This document shows positions 1 through 4,397 of a stretch of DNA of 6,890 nt, piece by piece. A program made the translations under genes and the position numbers. The stretch spans positions 1 through 6,890 of the forward strand of contig JAKMFY010000252.1 in assembly GCA_022425185.1 (NCBI GenBank), written 5' to 3'. The stretch is from Candidatus Poseidoniaceae archaeon. Lineage in GTDB: Archaea > Thermoplasmatota > Poseidoniia > Poseidoniales > Poseidoniaceae. Below the pieces are notes generated by a model. It had not been told where the DNA came from. It saw only the letters and a list, made by a program, of their open reading frames with translations, and searched no databases. Position 1 is the first letter of the stretch; each line of letters starts with the position of its first letter.

Positions 1-943
1 CGGTTAGACCGTACGATATGGCGACAAATTCTCCTGCGAAGAGGCTGAATAAAATATACTGTAGATTCTCAAGAAGTGCAAAGCCGAGACCAACTGTGAA
101 ACCTACTTGGAATCCCCTTCGTTTTGAATCGATCATACTACTCAGGCTCAAGACAGCCAATGCTTTGCATATTTCTTCTCCAACTGGTGCTGAAATGATA
201 ACCGTGATGTTCTCGACAGTTGTTGCTGATACATCACCTGCTGTCAAGAAAAGAACAGTTCCAGGGGTTACGAAGGAATTGATGATCAACGCTGGAAATG
301 TCGAAAGCATCCCTGCGATAAGCATCGCTTCCCCCTGTTGACGATTGGTTGTGAGTTGAAATCGAGAAGCAGAAAAGGACCACCAAGCAAAAACGGGTGT
401 TGAGAAACCTACAAGCCATGCTGGGACAGCTACACAAAGAGCCAGTAATAGGAACATCGTGTTACTGGAGTCGAGAAGAAGAGGTGCAAAGGCAAGGCTT
501 GAGATGATGACCCCTCCAAGGAAAAGCATCCACAAATGCCGAGCGATTGGTACACGTAACGGATGTCGAGATCGAACGATGTATTGTCGCATCGTTGTTG
601 GAACTGGTGTTTGTAAAATTCGTGAGTCTGGAAGCGAATGCACCTGTGTTCCGTAGGCATCTGGTTGTGCAACGATGATATGCTCAAGTTTGGGGCGTCG
701 TATCGCTAAAAGAAGCAAAACCATTGGGGCAGAACAAATGCTGCCTGCAAGTATCAATGTTCCATCCAGAGGTCCAAAATCACCATCAAGATCTCCATCA
801 ATAAATCCGGCTGCAATCAAGACAACGAATTGAGCAAGAAACCAGAGGAGTACCACAATACCAAGCATTCTCCAAACACTTTTCCATCTTGACTCTTGAT
901 TGAGAGTCTGAGACGAAGCGTGATTGGCTTCAGAAGGCTGCAT
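1..943 (-). CDS. PrsW-family intramembrane metalloprotease, partial (C-terminus beyond left edge)
   Basis: The minus strand is open for 314 codons from the ATG at 943 to the left edge, where the gene is cut. In-frame TGA and TAG codons lie just upstream of that ATG, so it is the earliest possible start. The protein is very hydrophobic, with likely membrane segments near residues 25-47, 61-80, 137-158, 163-190, 206-232, 243-270 and 278-303, and a polar loop at about 82-136. The family call rests on two motifs. The first is APVGEEICKALAV (252-264), which holds the EExxK signature (E256, E257, K260). The second is GFTVGLGFALLENLQY (281-296), matching the conserved Gly-rich/Glu-Asn helix of PrsW. 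The later His motif would fall outside the window. PrsW proteins are membrane-embedded metalloproteases or related CAAX-type membrane proteins; Bacillus PrsW cleaves an anti-sigma factor. The roughly 240 residues before EExxK are far more than in Bacillus PrsW, where the motif lies near residue 75. The substrate is unknown, and an archaeon has no sigma/anti-sigma pair of that kind. Confidence 0.8.
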   Translation of the reverse strand, partial: MQPSEANHASSQTLNQESRWKSVWRMLGIVVLLWFLAQFVVLIAAGFIDGDLDGDFGPLDGTLILAGSICSAPMVLLLLAIRRPKLEHIIVAQPDAYGTQVHSLPDSRILQTPVPTTMRQYIVRSRHPLRVPIARHLWMLFLGGVIISSLAFAPLLLDSSNTMFLLLALCVAVPAWLVGFSTPVFAWWSFSASRFQLTTNRQQGEAMLIAGMLSTFPALIINSFVTPGTVLFLTAGDVSATTVENITVIISAPVGEEICKALAVLSLSSMIDSKRRGFQVGFTVGLGFALLENLQYILFSLFAGEFVAISYGLT

Positions 944-1205
944 GGAGTCCCTTTGTCACAGGAACTACATGAAGAATGGGATTAGAAGCCCGCTCAGTTC
1001 GCCCATCACTCCTCACGGAAACAGCAGTCAGCATAGAGCACTCATCATTGCGGGTTTGTTCCTCGAGAACCTCACCAATAAGCATTCGGATGATTTGAAA
1101 CAGTTCTTCAAAAGGGGAAACAACGAGCAAAGGCCATGGAATGGGTAAACCGTCTTCTTGCACCTCGTATCGATCACAGGGGAATGTCAACACCAAGTGA
1201 AGCAT
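930..1205 (-). CDS. Possible small acidic hypothetical protein overlapping the PrsW-family gene start
   Basis: A 91-codon reading frame runs from the ATG at 1205 to a TGA at 930-932, overlapping the start of the PrsW-family gene by 14 bases on the same strand. That arrangement would suit translational coupling. The product resembles no family I recognise. It is acidic (about 13 Asp/Glu against 7 Lys/Arg), has a Pro/hydrophobic stretch (GLPIPWPLLVV, residues 19-29) followed by an amphipathic helix-like segment (FEELFQIIRMLIGEVLEEQ, 32-50), and shows no membrane helix. A GTG start at 1163 would avoid head-to-head overlap with the plus-strand gene that starts near 1184. No clear TATA box or ribosome binding site supports either start. 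The opposite strand is also open here (924-1148), but its product is basic and less protein-like. The gene is plausible, not established. Confidence 0.35.
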   Translation of the reverse strand: MLHLVLTFPCDRYEVQEDGLPIPWPLLVVSPFEELFQIIRMLIGEVLEEQTRNDECSMLTAVSVRSDGRTERASNPILHVVPVTKGLHAAF

Positions 1206-1444
1206 CTCGTCTATTCCTCATTCTAACACTTGTCTTGACAGGATGGTGGGCTTGGGGAGCCACAAATGGTAATTTTATAGTCTGGTTTTCTCTGACATTA
1301 CTTGTAGCAACACCGATACTGTCTATCGGCTGGTACTTCCTATCGTTGGCTGCTCGTCATCGAAGTGGAGAGTTACTTACTCCCAAAGTTCAGAATGCCT
1401 TAGAGGCCAAAGGCCGATGGCCTCATCACTCAAGGAAGCCGTAA
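1184..1444 (+). CDS. Small two-helix membrane protein, hypothetical
   Basis: The predicted product has 86 residues from the ATG at 1184. An alternative in-frame ATG at 1136 adds 16 residues but increases the overlap with the opposite-strand ORF. Two strong hydrophobic segments are visible at about residues 9-27 (RLFLILTLVLTGWWAWGAT) and 32-54 (FIVWFSLTLLVATPILSIGWYFL), joined by a short Asn/Gly turn. A basic, His-rich C-terminal tail of about 30 residues (AARHRSG... to HHSRKP) follows. By the positive-inside rule the tail should face the cytoplasm. The stop codon (TAA, 1442-1444) lies inside the convergent dehydrogenase gene, so the two 3' ends overlap by 19 bases. I do not recognise the family and cannot assign a function. 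The membrane-protein composition supports a real gene, but no promoter or ribosome binding site confirms the start. Confidence 0.5.
   Translation: MSTPSEASRLFLILTLVLTGWWAWGATNGNFIVWFSLTLLVATPILSIGWYFLSLAARHRSGELLTPKVQNALEAKGRWPHHSRKP
1403..1424 (-). terminator. Hairpin just after the dehydrogenase stop codon, possible 3'-end signal
   Basis: An inverted repeat GAGGCC/GGCCTC (1403-1408 and 1419-1424) with a 10-base loop begins two bases after the TGA (1426-1428) of the minus-strand dehydrogenase gene. The loop contains a third GGCC (1412-1415), so alternative short stems can form. No U-run follows on the minus strand, so this is not a classical intrinsic terminator. The same bases code for the C-terminus of the plus-strand small membrane protein, so the repeat may be incidental. 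A role in transcript 3'-end formation or stability is inference. Confidence 0.25.
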
Positions 1445-3057
1445 GTCCAACTCTTTGGAGGAGCAAAGGTTTCCTTAATTGAGCGTGGAGAGACCCATCT
1501 CAAAAGATTGAGGGGACTACCTGCTTTGTCATTGGTCCCGCTTCCACGAGCTCCACCAAACGGTTGTTGTCCAACAACAGCCCCTGTGGGTTTGTCGTTG
1601 ATGTAGAAGTTTCCAGCACTGAAGCGCAGGGCATCCTTTGCAAATTCAATGTCTTCACGGTGTTTTGCAAAGATAGAACCTGTCAGAGCATACTCAGAAG
1701 TTGAGTCACAAATTCTCAAGATGTTTTCATATTCACTGTCTTGATAAACGTGAATAGATAATACCGGTCCAAAGATTTCCTGAGCCATTGATTCGTACAT
1801 TGGATCTTCGCAGAGAATTGTCGTTGGTTCGACAAAGTAACCTACTGAATCATCATAGTTTCCGCCTGTAACGATTGTGCAACCGCTGTCTGCTTTCGCT
1901 CGATCAATGTAGCCTGCGATATTATCAAAGGATTTCTTGTCAATAACTGCTCCAATATAATTGGAGAAATCAGAGACATCTCCCATCGTAATCTTTCCAA
2001 CTTCAGCACAATACGTAGAGCCAATACGTCCCCAGACTGAGGCTGGTACGTATGCGCGACTTGCAGCAGAACATTTCTGTCCTTGGAACTCGAATGATCC
2101 ACGCAATAATGCTACAATGAGGGCTTCTTCATCACATTCTGGATGTGCAACGATGAAGTCTTTGCCACCAGTTTCGCCAACAATACGCGGATAACTGCGT
2201 AGATTTTCCAAATTGTTTGCAATATCTCTCCAGAGTTTCCTGAAGACGCCTGTTGAGCCTGTGAAGTGGATTCCAGCTAAGTCTGGGTGTGACATGCAAA
2301 TGTCTCCAACAACTGATGCTTTTCCAGGAATGAAATTAATCACGCCAGCAGGAAGTCCAGCATCCATCATAAGTTTCATAATTTTGTAATTTGAAACATA
2401 CGAGTTTCTACTTGGTTTCCATACTCCAGTGTTGCCCATAATGGCAGCACAGGAAGGTAGGTTTCCTGCAATGCTTGTAAAGTTGAATGGCGTAATGGAG
2501 AAAACGAAACCTTCCAGTGGTCGTATTTCGCTTTGGTTCCAAACGCCATCAGGTGAAATCGGTGGTTGCAAGTCTTCGTAAATTGCTCGGGCATAATCGA
2601 CATTGAATCTCCAGAAGTCAATAAGTTCACAAGCAGAATCGATTTCTGCTTGATGACATGTCTTTGATTGATTGAGCATTGTCGAAGCGTTGATCTCATG
2701 TCGACGCTCCCCTGCGAGCATTGTTGCAGCCTTGAGGAAAATTGCACCTCTCGCTTCCCATGGCATCGTTGACCACGCTTTGTGGGCCTGAAGTGAAGCA
2801 TTGATTGCATCCTTGACTTCTTGTTCACCAGCGAGATGTACTTTTGCAAGAACGTGCCCATGATTATGGGGCATAACCTGTTCGACAATATTTCCTGTCC
2901 AAACTTCTTCTCCGTTTATGATGCAAGGGATTTCGATAACTTCTGACATCTGTTTTGCAAGTTCTGCTTGCAATTCAATACGCTCATGTGAGCCAGGGAG
3001 GAATCCCATGACAGGTTCGTTGTTCGGGGTTGGTGGTTGAGAGATTCCATTGACCAT
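1426..3057 (-). CDS. pruA: L-glutamate gamma-semialdehyde (delta-1-pyrroline-5-carboxylate) dehydrogenase
   Basis: This 543-residue cytosolic aldehyde dehydrogenase should oxidise glutamate-5-semialdehyde, the open form of pyrroline-5-carboxylate, to glutamate with NAD+ (EC 1.2.1.88), the second step of proline breakdown. It matches the ALDH4A1-like single-domain family along its whole length. Visible features are the N-terminal NEPV (13-16) and EVWTG (51-55), the oxyanion-hole Asn192 in ITPFNF, Lys214 in WKPS, the NAD-binding FTGS (265-268), Glu295 in GETGGKD, the catalytic nucleophile Cys329 in GQKCSA, EIFGPV (427-432), FYINDK (484-489), and QQPFGGARGSGTNDKAG (497-513), which holds the substrate-anchoring loop. 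The start at 3057 keeps the conserved NEPV segment in the protein. The closest resemblance I recall is to eukaryotic and Bacteroidetes-type enzymes, not to the bifunctional PutA of enteric bacteria. No proline dehydrogenase lies in the window. It follows msrA on the same strand with a 47-base gap. Confidence 0.95.
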   Translation of the reverse strand: MVNGISQPPTPNNEPVMGFLPGSHERIELQAELAKQMSEVIEIPCIINGEEVWTGNIVEQVMPHNHGHVLAKVHLAGEQEVKDAINASLQAHKAWSTMPWEARGAIFLKAATMLAGERRHEINASTMLNQSKTCHQAEIDSACELIDFWRFNVDYARAIYEDLQPPISPDGVWNQSEIRPLEGFVFSITPFNFTSIAGNLPSCAAIMGNTGVWKPSRNSYVSNYKIMKLMMDAGLPAGVINFIPGKASVVGDICMSHPDLAGIHFTGSTGVFRKLWRDIANNLENLRSYPRIVGETGGKDFIVAHPECDEEALIVALLRGSFEFQGQKCSAASRAYVPASVWGRIGSTYCAEVGKITMGDVSDFSNYIGAVIDKKSFDNIAGYIDRAKADSGCTIVTGGNYDDSVGYFVEPTTILCEDPMYESMAQEIFGPVLSIHVYQDSEYENILRICDSTSEYALTGSIFAKHREDIEFAKDALRFSAGNFYINDKPTGAVVGQQPFGGARGSGTNDKAGSPLNLLRWVSPRSIKETFAPPKSWTYGFLE

Positions 3058-3104
3058 GCGCTACGGTGCGCTATTCACTCTTTCAACTCTGCGTTGTAGA
3101 TGTC

Positions 3105-3635
3105 TCAATCTGTATTTTCGTACAAATGTGAAAGCTTCCTTCGAACCTTGCTTAGCTTTGGAGCAACAACCATTTGGCAATAGCCTTGATTTGGGTTTCG
3201 AGCATAGTAATCATGGTGGTATACTTCCGCTACAACAAGATTCAGAGCAGGTTCAATCGTTGTTACGATGGGGTCTGCAAATGCGTCGTTAAATGATTGA
3301 ATTGCTTCTCTTGCCATTTTCTCCTGTTCGTCGTTTACGGGCATAATGCAACTTCTGTATTGAGTGCCTACATCGTTTCCTTGACGGTTTAATTGAGTTG
3401 GGTCGTGTACCGTGAAGAAGACTTCGAGTAACGTGGGGTAGGAAATAAGAGAAGGGTCGAATTCGATGATCACTATTTCAGCATAACCAGTCCTTCCACT
3501 GCACACTTGCTCATAGGTTGGATTGGGGCGTTGGCCTCCAGCATATCCCGGCAAAGCAGAAATTATCCCCTTCATTCTCTTGTAGGCGCCTTCAACGCAC
3601 CAAAAACATCCACCGCCGAATATTGCTTGCTCCAT
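3105..3635 (-). CDS. msrA: Peptide methionine-S-sulfoxide reductase MsrA
   Basis: This 176-residue cytosolic protein should reduce methionine-S-sulfoxide in proteins and free methionine back to methionine (EC 1.8.4.11), repairing oxidative damage with thioredoxin-type reductant. The signature GGGCFWC is at residues 7-13, with nucleophile Cys10. Also visible are GYAGGQRPNPTY (30-41, with active-site Tyr41), GYAEIV (50-55, with Glu53), HDPTQLNRQGNDVGTQYRS (77-95), and YHHDYYARNPNQGYC (139-153, with Tyr143 and Cys153). Cys153 and Cys13 are candidate resolving cysteines. The Asp usually found in the AED motif (Asp129 in E. coli) is Val138 here. Length is normal for a stand-alone MsrA with no fused MsrB domain. 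The ATG at 3635 places the signature at the usual distance from the N-terminus and no signal peptide is present. The gene lies 47 bases upstream of the dehydrogenase gene, with which it may be cotranscribed, and is divergent from the 3743 gene. Confidence 0.95.
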   Translation of the reverse strand: MEQAIFGGGCFWCVEGAYKRMKGIISALPGYAGGQRPNPTYEQVCSGRTGYAEIVIIEFDPSLISYPTLLEVFFTVHDPTQLNRQGNDVGTQYRSCIMPVNDEQEKMAREAIQSFNDAFADPIVTTIEPALNLVVAEVYHHDYYARNPNQGYCQMVVAPKLSKVRRKLSHLYENTD

Positions 3636-3670
3636 GGTTTTCGACTATCGGTTCTCTTCATCAAGACTTG

Positions 3671-3680
3671 TATTGTAAAT
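3671..3680 (-). promoter_or_regulatory. Candidate TATA box for msrA
   Basis: On the minus strand this reads ATTTACAATA, the most AT-rich TATA-like element upstream of msrA. Its centre is about 40 bases from the msrA ATG. If transcription starts about 26 bases downstream, as is usual in archaea, the leader would be about 14 bases, without an evident Shine-Dalgarno sequence. Assignment is by position and composition only. Confidence 0.35.
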
Positions 3681-3681
3681 C

Positions 3682-3699
3682 GATTCATTGTAGTGAATC
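3682..3699. promoter_or_regulatory. Inverted repeat between two divergent TATA-like boxes, candidate operator
   Basis: A perfect 6-base inverted repeat, GATTCA (3682-3687) and TGAATC (3694-3699), is separated by six bases. It sits immediately upstream of the candidate msrA TATA box (3671-3680) and six bases before the candidate plus-strand box (3705-3716). A dimeric regulator bound here could act on both promoters. An ATTGTA direct repeat (3672-3677 and 3687-3692) overlaps the same stretch. The palindrome and its location are seen directly; the operator role is inference, and a 6-base dyad can arise by chance. Confidence 0.3.
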
Positions 3700-3704
3700 T
3701 GAGA

Positions 3705-3716
3705 CTTATGATTAAG
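3705..3716 (+). promoter_or_regulatory. Candidate TATA box for the 3743 gene
   Basis: The sequence CTTATGATTAAG is centred about 32 bases before the ATG at 3743, which would give a transcript with a leader of only a few bases. No Shine-Dalgarno sequence precedes the ATG, fitting leaderless translation. Support is positional only. Confidence 0.35.
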
Positions 3717-3742
3717 AACTGTCGACTGATATCTCTATCTCC

Positions 3743-4348
3743 ATGCGACAAGATTCCGATACCACAGTGATTGTATGCCGACGAGACTTCGACCAAAACC
3801 GGGTTCTGTACACCTATGGTCGCAATTCAAAGGAGTTGAAGAATGAAGGACTTGCTTTCTTCGGTCCCGTGTTTGAATCAATGATTGAACAAGCGAATCT
3901 TAAGGATGATGCAGAAGAAATCGGAGTGTTGGTTCATATTCGTACGAGGCCCATTGAGAAGGATGACCGTTGGTACAAAATCGACTTTGTGATGCAGGAT
4001 GAAACTATGGCATACTATTCGAATTTCGATGGACGTCTTCCAAACGAATTTGTTCATGTCGTTCCGTTGAGTGGTGGCCTGCCCCAATCAATGTATATCG
4101 CAGTCGAGGCACTTGATGAGATTGCCTATGCGCACGCCGTCGATGCTGAGATTTTTGATGAAGAAAATGAAATTGGATTGCCTCAAGATCAAACCACACT
4201 TTCTGATTTTGGATTGGAAATGTCAACTGACTTAGAATCTATAGAAGGTTCTGATGAAGAAGATGTTTTTGTTCTTGAGAAGAGGAAGAATCGTGCTTGG
4301 ACCCTCCCCCTACCTGGCCCATCGAGTAAACCAACTGACCGGAAATGA
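3743..4348 (+). CDS. Hypothetical protein with a highly acidic C-terminal segment
   Basis: The 201-residue product matches no family I recognise. It has no signal peptide and no membrane helix, so it should be cytosolic. Residues 1-130 look like a compact alpha/beta domain: hydrophobic strands near 7-12 (TTVIVC), 60-66 (IGVLVHI), 78-84 (YKIDFVM) and 103-108 (FVHVVP), with a helix near 116-130. Residues 131-180 are strikingly acidic, with 17 Asp/Glu and no Lys/Arg until Lys180. The tail (180-201) is basic and Pro-rich. This could be a folded domain followed by a disordered acidic linker. A TATA-like element upstream and the lack of a Shine-Dalgarno sequence suggest a leaderless message from the ATG at 3743. 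The transporter gene follows on the same strand 49 bases after the stop, so they may be cotranscribed, though the transporter seems to have its own promoter. Function is unknown. Confidence 0.85.
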   Translation: MRQDSDTTVIVCRRDFDQNRVLYTYGRNSKELKNEGLAFFGPVFESMIEQANLKDDAEEIGVLVHIRTRPIEKDDRWYKIDFVMQDETMAYYSNFDGRLPNEFVHVVPLSGGLPQSMYIAVEALDEIAYAHAVDAEIFDEENEIGLPQDQTTLSDFGLEMSTDLESIEGSDEEDVFVLEKRKNRAWTLPLPGPSSKPTDRK

Positions 4349-4364
4349 ATAGGTGCTTCATACA

Positions 4365-4376
4365 TTATTTGATAAA
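4365..4376 (+). promoter_or_regulatory. Candidate TATA box for the MMPL transporter
   Basis: TTATTTGATAAA is centred about 27 bases before the ATG at 4398, the spacing expected for an archaeal TATA box driving a leaderless transcript that begins at that ATG. This supports the ATG over the upstream in-frame GTG at 4353, which would place the TATA box inside the coding sequence. Confidence 0.45.
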
Positions 4377-4397
4377 CCGTTTTGCTACGGCAAAGAC

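Noticed and set aside
18..341. A 107-codon plus-strand reading frame at the left end
   Set aside because: It lies fully antisense to the PrsW-family gene, whose motifs are clear; the plus-strand product is basic and shows no family features.
924..1148. A 74-codon plus-strand reading frame
   Set aside because: It overlaps the start of the PrsW-family gene antisense and runs against the minus-strand acidic ORF. Its product is basic, unlike the other soluble proteins of the window, and it has no promoter.
2376..2888. A 170-codon minus-strand frame inside the dehydrogenase gene
   Set aside because: The dehydrogenase frame has all the family motifs across this region; the alternative frame is rich in Arg, Gln, Ser and Met with no recognisable pattern.
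3058..3104. A separate promoter for the dehydrogenase gene in the 47-base gap after msrA
   Set aside because: No convincing TATA-like element was found at a suitable distance, so cotranscription with msrA is the simpler reading, though a weak promoter inside msrA cannot be excluded.
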